Source: Blastomyces gilchristii SLH14081
Taxonomy: Eukaryota > Ascomycota > Eurotiomycetes > Onygenales > Ajellomycetaceae
Assembly: GCF_000003855.2 (NCBI RefSeq)
Contig: NW_003101677.1
Location: 3,074,246-3,132,392 of the forward strand
DNA length: 58,147 nt
Direction: 5' to 3'
Below, piece by piece: positions 44,989-55,490 of this stretch (position 1 is its first letter; the number at the start of each line of letters is the position of its first letter). The translations under genes and the position numbers were made by a program. The notes beneath the pieces are model-generated. The model was not told where the DNA came from, did no database searches, and worked only from the letters and a program-made list of their open reading frames with translations.

Positions 44989-46066
44989 GACCCGGTGGCG
45001 TAGTGGTTAACTACGCTACCATGGAGCCTCAATTAGCGGCCTTTCCCCCGGGGAATGAATGCCAAGAGGGGGCATGTTTGAACCCTGCAAGAGTCATATT
45101 AACCACAGCTTTCACAGTTAAGTCATAAAACAGTACTGAGGGCCCCCGGATGCACTATAGTGAATCATTATCAAGATTAAGATATCTACCCTGGGGATTC
45201 CCGGGCGCTAATTCTCACTGATCTTAGAATTAACAGCCCTCTGAGTGCTTCAAGTTAGATCAGTACTAGAGTGATTGAGATCTAGAATGCCCGCAGGATA
45301 GTGAATCATTGTTAAGCTTAACTGGCCAGGCCTCATCCCCCTCACTCTAGGCACTCACTTCCGGGGAATTGACATTTAAAAACTATCTGATTAGGACACC
45401 CCAGGTCTAGCAAGAACCGGGGTGAGACAAGGCCTAGGTGCTCTTAATAGATGATTAGTGCAAGCAAGACTGTGACAGTCAATTGATAGGCTGAAATGCT
45501 GAGATTGACAGCTAGAAGATTAGAGACTTAACTAGAATTGAGTAGCTCTGATGTTATTATTAGTGAGAATCTCACTTATAAGTAAGCTAGTTACAGAAGC
45601 TAGCTGGGCGGTGGCTCTTTAGAGAGAATAATAACCTCTAAAGCAGGTCTGAGAGAACAGAGACAGTGATCAGTTATATAGAGTGTTAAAATATGTATCT
45701 AGCTTAAGATGTAAACTGTAGAGATCTTGTTCTATAGATCTCTCTTTATTTTACTTTACTTTTTCCTTTTTATTCTTTTCTATCTATCTATTTAATATGT
45801 CTCTCTTTAAGACTGTGTTCTCTTTTCTTTTGTCATGATATTGTCAAATGATTTCAAAGTATCAGAAGATGTTAAAATACTGTAATTTGTAAACAGTTTT
45901 TATATTCTGAGTAGAAATTTCCTGATTTTGCATATCTGAAATTAATAAATGTATTATAGTTAACTTTATAGATATAGGAAAATCTCTGAGAACTTTTAGT
46001 TCTCAGGTAGATATTATAGTCTCTGACTGTATACATCTATAATTGAAGAATAATAATAATAGTAAT
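44989..46066 (+). mobile_element. About 1.08-kb SINE: tRNA-like head, long body, LINE-derived 3-prime end
   Basis: The head has a perfect A box TGGCGTAGTGG (44996-45006) and a B-box-like TGTTTGAACCC (45075-45085). The body (45100-45740) keeps GC-rich blocks, including ATAGTGAATCATT at 45165 and 45299, an internal duplication 134 bp apart. From about 45745 to the ATTGAAGAATAATAATAATAG tail the sequence is the 3-prime UTR of the LINE at 34480-34860. Exact 14-bp duplications flank the element. It encodes no protein and presumably uses the LINE enzyme. It is inserted in Gypsy-C. Confidence 0.85.
44996..45085 (+). promoter_or_regulatory. Pol III A and B boxes of the long SINE
   Basis: A box TGGCGTAGTGG fits TRGCNNAGYNGG exactly. 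B box TGTTTGAACCC is one to two transitions from GGTTCGAANCC. Spacing is about 80 bp, longer than in a tRNA gene. Confidence 0.75.
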
Positions 46067-46080
46067 AATAGCTTGACTTT
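46067..46080. repeat. Target-site duplication, right copy (SINE)
   Basis: AATAGCTTGACTTT, identical to 44975-44988. Confidence 0.85.
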
Positions 46081-46107
46081 ATAGAAGATACTTAAGAATG
46101 TTCTTCT

Positions 46108-46396
46108 GTTCTTTTCTATCTATCTATTTAATGTATCTATCTTTAAGACTATGTTCTCTTTTCTTTTGTCATGATATTATCAAATGATTTCAAAGTATCA
46201 GAAGATGTTAAAATACTGTAATTTGTAAACAGTTTTTATATTCTGACATGAAATTTTCTGATTTTATATATCTGAAATTGATAAATGTATAATAGTTGAC
46301 TTTATAGATATAGGAAAAACTCTGAGAACTAAATATTCTCAGATAGATATCATAGTCTCTGACTGCATACATCTATAATTGAAGAATAATAATAAT
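46108..46396 (+). mobile_element. Short LINE (or SINE) 3-prime end
   Basis: TTCTTTTCTATCTATCTATTTAAT through GAAGAATAATAATAATG aligns with the LINE 3-prime UTR and with the SINE tail. Only about 290 bp are present, consistent with a strongly 5-prime truncated retrotransposition product. A clear target duplication was not found. Confidence 0.75.
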
Positions 46397-46755
46397 GTAT
46401 AAGTAAGCGTGACTATCTTAGTTGAATAGTGAGCTCATGAACTACAGAGTTATTATGAGAATATCACAGATATAGTACTTAGTATACTAAGAAGATTGTA
46501 TGAGAAATACAGTAACTCTTATATATATTTCAGTAGAAGAAAATAAATTACTGAGTTCTTTGATAAGAAGTCAGTATCTAGCTATTCTATATAGACAATG
46601 AATGAATACTTCTCTTCTACTCTATAAGTAAGAATAGTCAGAGTGATACCTCAGCAGTGTCTTACTACTATAAAAGAGTAATTTGCTTACCTTGTATAGA
46701 AGTGAGATTCTTATATTCATCAATTGAATCTTTCTATATTACATTCAAATGATGT
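46397..46755. other. Unassigned AT-rich stretch, probably Gypsy-C leader or LTR
   Basis: No coding motif recognised. The position beyond the SINE suggests the 5-prime part of Gypsy-C, but no LTR pair could be matched. Confidence 0.35.
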
Positions 46756-46866
46756 TATAGAGTGGTTGGAAACCGGTTTGAACAGTCTGCGGGATGAATG
46801 AAATCATCCACAGGGAACTGATGAGCCGTGTGAAACCGCAACAGAGTCTTGACGCGGCCGGGGGCG
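46756..46866. other. Unmutated GC-rich island of unknown nature
   Basis: About 110 bp rich in CG and GG between Gypsy-C and Gypsy-B. It has the 10-bp palindrome AAACCGGTTT (46771), a hairpin GGATGA/TCATCC (46792-46809) and a second stem CCGC/GCGG around 46838-46859. It is non-coding as far as can be seen. Confidence 0.5.
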
Positions 46867-47408
46867 TGATATCAGTTCAAAGAGTATGACTACTCATTTA
46901 AAGAGATCATATTATTTTTAAAATACTATAAGTCATTCATCTTCTTCAGTGATATAAATCTTATGAAATGCAGTAATGATATCTAGCTTTATAAATTATT
47001 GAGCTTATCTGATGTATGCTAGAGTTTTATTGATGAGAGATAGAAAATAGTGACCTTTTTTTATCTATCTGTTCAGTTGTTGATAGTTCACATAGAATTG
47101 AAGTTCATCATCTAATTTCTTTATCAAGAGAATAGAAACTGCAGTGAAAGAGTTGCTAATATATATGAATTTCTTATTTAACAGATTATTAAGTGTCTTC
47201 TGAAGAAGAAGAAGTTCATCTTAAAACATATTATAAAGAGAATCTTACAGTGATTCAGAATTTTTATCATTTTTCTTTTCTAACTTGATACTGTGCTTCA
47301 CTTCTGAGTCTTGTAAGAGAGGTAGATTTATAATAATATCTTGTTAAAACACATCTAGATATTCATAATATTGTTGAGATAGTTTTGTATAAGAATCTGT
47401 TATTGTTA
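46867..47408 (-). mobile_element. Gypsy-B fragment, part 1 (RT region)
   Basis: It aligns with 10090-10622 of Gypsy-B copy 2 on the same strand. It is interrupted at a TA (47407-47408) by the pogo element and resumes at 49744. Confidence 0.8.
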
Positions 47409-49743
47409 ATGTAATCAACCACTCAACGCCCGCGTACACTCAACGCCCGCTCAATCTTCATTTTTTCATCCATCTTCAAACACTTATAACATGCATTATG
47501 AAGCAGTTATACAAGTAGCAATTGATGATTTGAATATACAATTCATTTCTAATTACACTGAGACTGCTAAAAAATATGAAATCAGTTGATATACATTATC
47601 ACAGTGTTATAGAGATGTTTCAATATCAAGAAAGAAAACAAGCTCTACTCATTGCAAAAATCTCACAGATTTGTAAGAAGAATGACTTCTTTTTCATATC
47701 AATTAATTAGCAGATTGCAGTTTTTCTTACATATCTCAAATTCTTTATAATCTCATTGTTAAGATTCTAAAAGCATCTATTAAAATAAACTGAGTATCAT
47801 GATTCTGCCAGTGTTATAAGAATATAATCAAGTCACTCTATCTTTGAAATATCAATCAAAAATGCAAGATTGCAGATAATTTAATATATTTCAAGCATTA
47901 TTTTAATCTTATAATAGATTTTTTTCTTCTACTGATTTCTTTCTTCTACTGATTTTTTACTTCTTACTAATTAATTTATAGCTACAGGTAAAAATCACTC
48001 AATACAACATTGAATCTGTGAATATTTACAACTTTAATGAGAAAGAATTTTTATTAGAACTTATTCACATTCTTAAATGTATTATATTAATTACTTCACT
48101 CAAATGAGGTTATATAATAGATATCAGTCAGAATGATAGTCAAGAATTCATAATACTACTTATCTCAATTTATACAGATGAAACTTCACTCTCATATGCT
48201 TCTATATATTAAGAAGAATCAAGAGATATATAAGATACTTGACTGAAGAATTTTAGTAGTAAAAAGAATCAGATCTACTTTACTGCTTCAGAAAATGAAT
48301 AAAGTAATAATGAATATGAATTAATATAATTAAAGAAGATCTTTGAATCTCTTATAAAAAAGAAAGCAGGGCATGAATATAGACTTCTTATATTAGATGA
48401 TCACTTCTCTCATGTTAACATAGCATTCATTAATTACACAGATTATTATCAGATTCTACTTACTGTCTTTTCTTCTCATTCTATTCACTGATTACAGCTA
48501 CTAGATGTTGAAATATATAAATCATTGTGAGTAAATCATACTTCAATCAACCGAATGAATGAATGAGAACTGAAATGAGATTTATATATACTACAAAGAG
48601 GTCTTTTTAACAGCTATTTAATACTGTATGAAAGAAGACAGTTACACTTTTAAATATTATATCTGTATTCACTACTACTAATCTATATTCATTCAATTCA
48701 GAATAAGTTTTTAAAAAGCTTGTAATACAGTCTTAGACTCTCTTAGATACATAATATCAATCAAGAATATCTACTTCTATTATTGATATGTAGAAATTGA
48801 TGAAGTAAGTTAAGAAGTAACAGTGTTAAATATCTAGTGATCTTAACTGAGTAATCTGTGTAGAAGAAAATCTTGCTCTTAATAAAGAAATTCTTCTAAT
48901 AGACAACAGGCAGCTACAGCAAGCTCTTAATCAAGAGAGAAGATATTACAAGTATGACAGAGTAATGAGATTACTAGATTCTTCAAATTCATTATTAACA
49001 CAGTTCTTTTCATCAGCAAAGGTGCAGATCATGTATGAGAAAATGATAATATATGAAGCTATTAAAAAGAATGAGCAGACTTGTAAGAAGAATATCAAGT
49101 TGCAACACACTATTCTTAAGAAACAGAAGAAGATATATTATGAAGAAGAGAATGAAGTGAAAAACAGCTTATCAGATAGCAAAGCAGTAAAAAGATATGA
49201 ATAAGGCTGCAAGAGCTGCTCAATGACAGATTGAAAAGAAGCTTAGAGATGCAAGAAAGACTCAAGAGTAAAATAAGAAGAAAGAATGAGCTGCTGTACA
49301 GCAGTAATCACAGTTAAATAAGGAAAAGATTGAAGAATTTAAAAATCATCTTTCTAATCAGAAAAGTAGACTCTCAATTTCATAAAGAGTGACTAAATCA
49401 CATTTTCAGAGCTCTGTCAGAGTGCTCACAGATTCACTGTCAGAGAAATCTGATGATATTACAATCTCTACTGATTTAATAACTGCTTACTTACTGAGTC
49501 TGTCTTCACTCAAGATTTTATATTTTAGATGAGTTATTAAGCTCAATAAACATCTACAGAATTAGCTGTATATTTTTATGTGTAATTTTCTATATATATT
49601 TTCATTATATAATATATCACCTTAAAATCTAATTTCATTGTTGAGATATTATTAAAAATATTTCATTATTATGATGGCGAAATGACGGGTGTTGAGTGTA
49701 AGCGGGTGTTGAGTGTAAGCGGGTGTTGAGTGATTAATTATGT
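47409..49743 (+). mobile_element. Fot1/pogo-type DNA transposon, 2335 bp
   Basis: Ends are imperfect inverted repeats: ATGTAATCAACCACTCAACG on the left and, in reverse complement, ACATAATTAATCACTCAACA on the right, differing by transitions. Both ends carry a 17-bp direct repeat (CACTCAACGCCCGCGTA type), two units on the left and three on the right. TA flanks each side (47407-47408, 49744-49745), as expected for Tc1/mariner-pogo elements. The uninterrupted site can be seen in Gypsy-B copy 2 near 10610-10630. Inside is one decayed transposase gene. Confidence 0.9.
47490..49290 (+). pseudogene. Pogo/CENP-B-type DDE transposase
   Basis: The N-terminus, MHYEAVIQVAIDDLN followed by KKYEISWYTLSQ with TGA at the Trp, is a psq-type helix-turn-helix. 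The DDE domain reads IYNFNEKEFLL near 48030, where the first catalytic Asp is Asn. Then come REFI-like QEFIILLISIYTDETSL (about 48150-48200), RLLILDDHFSHV with the second Asp (48382-48420), and LQLLDVEIYKSL with the third Asp (about 48497-48530). A Lys-rich coiled-coil-like C-terminus follows (48965-49290, one open frame of 79 codons). It would cut and paste the element at TA sites. Stops are TGA or TAA. Confidence 0.85.
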
Positions 49744-49956
49744 TACATGAGATAACTTTTCTAGAGCTTTTTTAATATTAGTCAGACTGATGAAGTAAAT
49801 TACTATATAATTCTATTATTGATGACTTTGTCAGAAGCTCTTTCAGAGTATCTTATATATATTAACAGAAATCTGTGTAAGATTTATAGTCTTATGAATA
49901 TCATCTTCATAAATTCAATCATTATTAAGAAATATTATACTTCTGTTTCAAGCATT
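49744..49956 (-). mobile_element. Gypsy-B fragment, part 2
   Basis: It continues the alignment with 10624-10840 of Gypsy-B copy 2 after the pogo insertion (ATGAGATAACTTTTCTAGAG, then TTAGTCAGACTGATG). It ends where the Gypsy-A LTR starts. Confidence 0.8.
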
Positions 49957-50313
49957 TGTAGTTCAGAAGAACGTACGACCGCCGGATAATAACGCGGCCG
50001 CTTCCGAACACACTTATGAATGTAAAGAGGCTCTAGCAGCCACTAATTAATTTAGATAATGTATATAAGAAGTCAGTGTACGCCTGTAATTGTACACTGA
50101 CTTAAGCAACCTTTGAATCACATCTGATAGCATGTTTAAAAACCAGTGAGAAGTGCAGGCTTCTTCAGAGCATGATAATTCCATCTATGAAGTGATTCAT
50201 AGTTATCATGTCAGTGTGATTTTAAAAACATCTCAAAAGATAGTGTATAAAGAAGTGATGAGTGAAAGAGCATCTGATTGATGCTGCTCTGCTTGTTGAA
50301 GAAAAACTTTACA
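49957..50313 (+). repeat. 5-prime LTR of Gypsy-A copy B
   Basis: It starts TGTAGTTCAGAAGAACGTACG with one 20-bp unit (copy A has three), then GCGGCCGCTTCCGAACAC, TATATAAG at 50062-50069 and CAGTGAGAAGTGCAGGCTTC. The inner end near TTTACA (50313) is a guess. Confidence 0.75.
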
Positions 50314-51718
50314 CTCAGGTGAATACCATGTATGCGAACAGATAAGATGTGAGAAAGGAAATGTGAGCAGTGAATCAGATTCAAAGAAGATTACTCTCTA
50401 CTCAGAAGAATAAAAGAGAGGTGATTATCATCAGAGTTGTATAATGATAACAGAAATCATATAATGATATAGTGATATAATAATATAGTGATATAATAAT
50501 ATAGCAATATAACAATAGACATTGAACAATTAATGAGAAATCACTGAAATGAATATCTTTTCTAGTCAATATGAATAACATTCTTCTCTGCTATCTGAAC
50601 TGAAAGATATGCAGAATCTCTCAGAGAGTTTACTTAAAGCTGTAAGAAAAGTGACTGAGATCACTGAGCTGAAATTAAAGCTCTGTACATGTATGAGAAT
50701 TCTAAATGAGATTGAGGCCTTGTATACACAGTGACAGGCTGAGGCAGAAGTCAAGTAACAATTGATATTCACTGTGAATTAAGTATTCACTATGAAGAGC
50801 TGCACTGACACAATCATCATTATTAATAAGAATAGAGAAAACCAGGTTATAGATCTGCAGTGAGAGATTGAATGTTTACACAGATAGATAATCACACTGA
50901 ATCTGAAGATTCTATTACAATTGTTTACAATCTCATCAGAAGTGTACATATCATCTGAGACTGCTGTGTAGAATGAGAATTCAAGCATAAAATATATCAA
51001 GCTGAGAGATCTGCTGAAGTCATTAAGCTTCAATGATATTTTAAAAAATAATGCTGCAATCAGCTGACTAAGTCAGATGTGATTATATTATCAGATTAAA
51101 TATGAACTCACAGACAGACAGTTAATGAAATTTCAACAAGACTTAAGATCTGTCATATGTCTATATAGAAAAGTGAAGTTATTATGAATAACTGATGAAA
51201 AGATGAATCTCACAGACTCAGAATAATATTCATTTTTATAAACATGAAATCAGTTTTTCAAATGAATCTTGCATAACTTTGAGAAAGTGAATATATAAGA
51301 TAAGTGTTATAAACACTTCACTGAGTGTAGATAAGTGAGTAATCTTATATTATACTTCACACACTTCAGTTTATACTATCTTGTGTTAAATAAAGAGCTT
51401 TCAATATCTTTCTATTTATATATCTTTATTTATAATCTTATATCTGAGTTAAGAGCAGAATGAAAATGCTTAATCTTACAATTAGATATAATGAAAGAAG
51501 TATACAATATTCTCATTGTACAGAAACAAGTGAGTCAATTGTAAGAGAAAATACTATAATCAAGTATATCTCAGCAGAGAATAAGTAATCAGACTTCTAT
51601 AACATAAGTTATACATCTGAATACAATGAATCTAGATTTGAATACTATTGCTAAAACACTGAATTCTCTGAAAAAGAAATTCTCAAAGTCAAAATCTTAG
51701 TATTATGAGTATCAAGCT

Positions 51719-51760
51719 TGCTTCAACTATAGATATCAAAATCATGATATAAAAAATTAC
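51719..51760 (+). pseudogene. Gag zinc knuckle of Gypsy-A copy B, destroyed
   Basis: The codons read CFNYRYQNHDIKNY. Two zinc-ligand Cys (TGC in copy A) are now TAT or TAC, by C-to-T before A and G-to-A after T. Confidence 0.85.
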
Positions 51761-52038
51761 ACACAGTATACACAGTTAAGCAAAACAAGAAAGTTAAAAA
51801 ACTAGCAAAATCAGTAAACTTAAAGACACTTACTGATATTCTATGAAAAGCCTTTAAGATGAAAGAGATATCTGTGTTAGATGACTCTCTGAATTCTATA
51901 AATATCAAGAGAAAGCAGGCTTCTGACTGAGATGTGAGTGAGAATGAAGTGAACACTCATCTCAATACCTTGAGACCTGAAATATTAATGTATAAAGAGC
52001 ACTTGAGTAAGAATTAAGAGATGACTGTAAAAGTATTA

Positions 52039-52050
52039 GCAGACACAGAA
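52039..52050 (+). pseudogene. Gypsy-A protease active-site trace (copy B)
   Basis: GCA GAC ACA GAA reads ADTE where retroviral-type aspartic proteases have (A)D(T/S)G. The glycine has become Glu, a G-to-A change. Copy A reads VNTE at the same place. Confidence 0.55.
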
Positions 52051-52719
52051 GTGTTTATATAATATAGTGATAATTATATAATCTGAAGACTGAAAAAGGT
52101 CTGCTGAGTGAAGAATTCCTGATGTATAAGATTATCTGATAACTGATATTTGATATCATCTGCAAGAGTAAGAGTTCTCTTACACTTTGAAGAATGATCT
52201 TGCTATATTTGAGCATGAGAGCTGCAGAATGTGAAATATAATCTTATTCTCAGACTTGATTGATTTCAAAGATTCAATCTGCAGATTCAATGACGTATAT
52301 ATTATATACAGTTGACTGATAAGAAGGAAACAGTTCATACAATTCTATCAACTGATATGAGAAGAATATTTCACATCTCTGATATAGAAGAATTAAATCT
52401 GCTTATACATTAATAAGTAAAGAGAATAATTTGTAAGACCTTATCTAAAAGCATTCTGTATGTCATACAGGACTTGAAAGTAGAGAAAACTAAGATAAAG
52501 AATATGCAGAAGAATAAGTGTATAAAGAAGCTTCTGAAGAAGTATGAGAAGATCTTCTGAATAGATCTTTCACTGAAATTACTGCTGAAATGAGGATTTG
52601 TACATGAGATTGACACAGGGGATGTGAAATCAGTTAATCAAAATGTGTATCCTCTGTTGTAAATGCATCTTAAAGAACAGAAGTGTCAGATCACAGATCA
52701 TCTAGAATGTAGTCTTATA

Positions 52720-53760
52720 TAATTCTTATCAAGTGTGTGAGACTTTTCAGTTCTATTCATGAAAAAGACAGATGAGAAGTGATAAATGTGTATTAATTAT
52801 CAAGCACTCAATAAGCATATAATCAAGAACAGATACTCATTATCACAGATTTAACAACAGTTGAATACAGTTGAAAATACCTGATATCTATTAAAGATTG
52901 ATCTTCTCTCAGAATATTAACAGATCTGTATAGATAAACTGTCAGTATCACAAATCACATTTAATATATAATGAGAGAAGTTTGAATTTCTGATAATACT
53001 ATTCAGTCTGACAAATGCACCTGTTATCTTTTAAATAATGATGAATATGATTCTTTATAAACAGAATGAAATCTCATATCTTGTATATCTGAATGATATT
53101 CTAGTCTTCTCAAACTCATATAATGAACATCTGAAGTATCTTGATAAAGTGCTTATAACTCTGGCAGAGTATAAGCTCTATGCCAAATTAATAAAGTATG
53201 TGTTTGAAATGAAAGAGTTAAAGTTCATAGAACATGTAGTAAGTGATATCTGTATACATCTCATTCTGAAGAAATTGAATGTTATAGTAAATTAACTGTG
53301 GCTGAGAAATATACATTATGTATGATAGTTCCTTGAGTTAATCTCATATTATCACAGATTTATCAAGAATTTCACATGAATAGCTATATCACTCTCAGAT
53401 CTCTTAAGAGAAATGAATACTAATCTGTGAAAGAAGAAGTTTCAGTCAATTATCTGAAATATCACATGTGAAGAGGCTTTTCTCACACTGAGAGAATGTA
53501 TAATAACATTCTCAGTGCTTATTCAATCAGATTGTGATAAATCTTTCTCTATTAAGACAGACATATTTAAATGAGCTATCAGAGACACTCTTCTACAGAT
53601 AAGTAAGAATGACAAGCTGCACTCAGTGATGTACAATGATAGACAACTATTAGATGCTAAGCTTAATTACTCAGTGTATGAAAAGAAATTACTAGTGATT
53701 AAGCACACACTGATATTATGAGATAGATATATTAACAATGAGTATATAATAATAATAATT
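52720..53760 (+). pseudogene. Gypsy-A copy B reverse transcriptase and RNase H
   Basis: Reads MCINYQALNKHIIKNRYSLS, LKIDLLSEY, FSLTNAPVIF and VYLNDILVFS (YLND at 53086-53097; first Asp lost). RNase H follows: KTDIFK-stop-AIRDTLLQ near 53560 and DAKLNYSVYEKKLLVIKH near 53660, where the Glu of A-E-x-NY has become Lys. The order and spacing are as in copy A. Confidence 0.85.
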
Positions 53761-54186
53761 ACAGATTATGAAAGTCTTATCTATCTATAATTAACAATAA
53801 AACCTTTCAAATACTTAGTATATTGAATCTCAGAGTTTCAAGTGTATAATCTTCATATTAAATACTGAAAGAAATTGAATACTGTAATATCTGATGTAAT
53901 CAGTTATAGATCTGATTTCATAAGTAAGAGTTCTGTGAATCAGATACAAGAGAAGTTTATATTAAATATGCTGAGAGAGTATAAGAAATCAGAATAAGTG
54001 AACAGAATGATCTCTCACTTGAAGAATAATAAGATGTCAAATGACAAGTATCTTGTGAAAGTGATAGAAGAGATGCTTCTGAAGTTTAAGCTAAGAAAAT
54101 TAAAAAACAATGTTATGCTTTACTGTAATCTAGAATACATAGAAGCTCTCTATCTAGAACATTTATTTAGACATAACTTGATAGCT

Positions 54187-55041
54187 TATATACACAAGGA
54201 ATTCAGTCACTTACAAAACTCTGAACTCATGAGTGTACTTGAATCAAGAGTGTACTGATCAAGCATGACTGAGAACATTCAGATATATACTCATAAAGTG
54301 CCTGAATTACCAGGTTGTGAAAAGAATCTAAGAAAGAAATTAGAATGTGAGAAAGTATAACATCAGATGAAATGTATAATACAAATGTTTAAATGATGAG
54401 AGATGAATCTCATAGATATATTACTGTGAATATCAATTGAAAATTGTTGAATAATCACTGCTATTGACTATACTACTGACTGATCAGTTGTGATAGCAGT
54501 TTCAGAGACAATAGAGAAGATGATGACAAAGTTTCTATATGATAAGATCTATATCAACTATGAAATACTGTGTGAGATTCTAACTGATAATGATGTGAAT
54601 CTTGTAGAAGAAGTGATAAGACATTTCATGAGTCAGTTACAGACAAGACATTGTAGAACAATGTCATATCACTTACAGATGAATAGAAAAGTGAAATGCT
54701 TGAATAAAATCTTAAGTAATATACTAACAAAATATCTAGTGATCAAGCCTATGAGACTATGAGATGAATATCTCAGACAGATGCTATTAGTCATGCAGAT
54801 TCAACAGCATGCAGTCTTCAAGTGTTCATTATTCTATCTGTTGTATGAATTGCATCCGCGCATTCTGAAGAATGCTTCAAAAAAGATAGAGAAGAGAACA
54901 GCAGTTACAGATGCAGCAGAAATAACAGTTGTGAACACAACAGTCACAGACACAGAATCAAGATTGAAAGAGATCAGTCATATACATACAAAAGCTAATA
55001 AGTTACTCCTGAACCAAGTAATTCAATTGAAAAGAATATGA
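54187..55041 (+). pseudogene. Gypsy-A copy B integrase
   Basis: The zinc-binding part, IHKEFSHLQNSELM and VY-stop-SSMTENIQIYTH, keeps the two His; the two Cys are lost (HKVPELP). The core has NLIDIL (Asn at 54406), WIITAIDYTTD, EILTDNDVNLV (Asp at 54586) and NRKVKCLN (Lys at 54694 where Glu is expected). Spacing of 59 and 35 residues matches the D,D-35-E family exactly. Two open stretches of 90 and 86 codons cover 54490-55041. Confidence 0.85.
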
Positions 55042-55490
55042 GACTCACTAGTTAAGAAATTGAGTCTCAAGATAAGAATATAAGTTCTTATACACAATGA
55101 GAGTTCTGAGAAGTTTCAATCTAGATGGTTTGAGTTATATAAAATACTTGAATCACATTCTCTGAGAACATATGCATTGAAAGAACCAGAGAAACAAGTC
55201 TTATATAACTTAATAAATGATTCATATCTCATGAAAGCAAAGATGCAAGACCTGAGTAGATTATAATTATTCACAGCACTATCATCAGTGTTAAAAAAGA
55301 AGAAACTTATAATTAAAAAGTGTTACAAAGTAAGAGAAATCATAGATACTTACAAATCAGATAATCTCACTTATTCTGATCTTTTCATAATTATAAGAAA
55401 AGAATGAGAAGAAATGAAGAAATCAGATAAATATCACACTTTAATAAGTGATAAGACTGTAGCTGATTGTATAATAATACACTGCAGACA
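55042..55490 (+). pseudogene. Integrase tail (GPY/F-like) of Gypsy-A copy B
   Basis: Reads KFQSRWFELYKILESHSLRT and YALKEPEKQVLYNLINDSYL, then a region rich in Lys and Ile (REIIDTYKSDNLTYSDLFI). This is the conserved end of fungal gypsy pol proteins. Several TGA and TAA stops. Confidence 0.65.

Noticed and set aside
46785..46866. Hammerhead ribozyme suggested by CTGATGAG followed by GAAAC and GTC
   Set aside because: The seven bases between the two core boxes cannot form stem II, and stems I and III do not pair convincingly.
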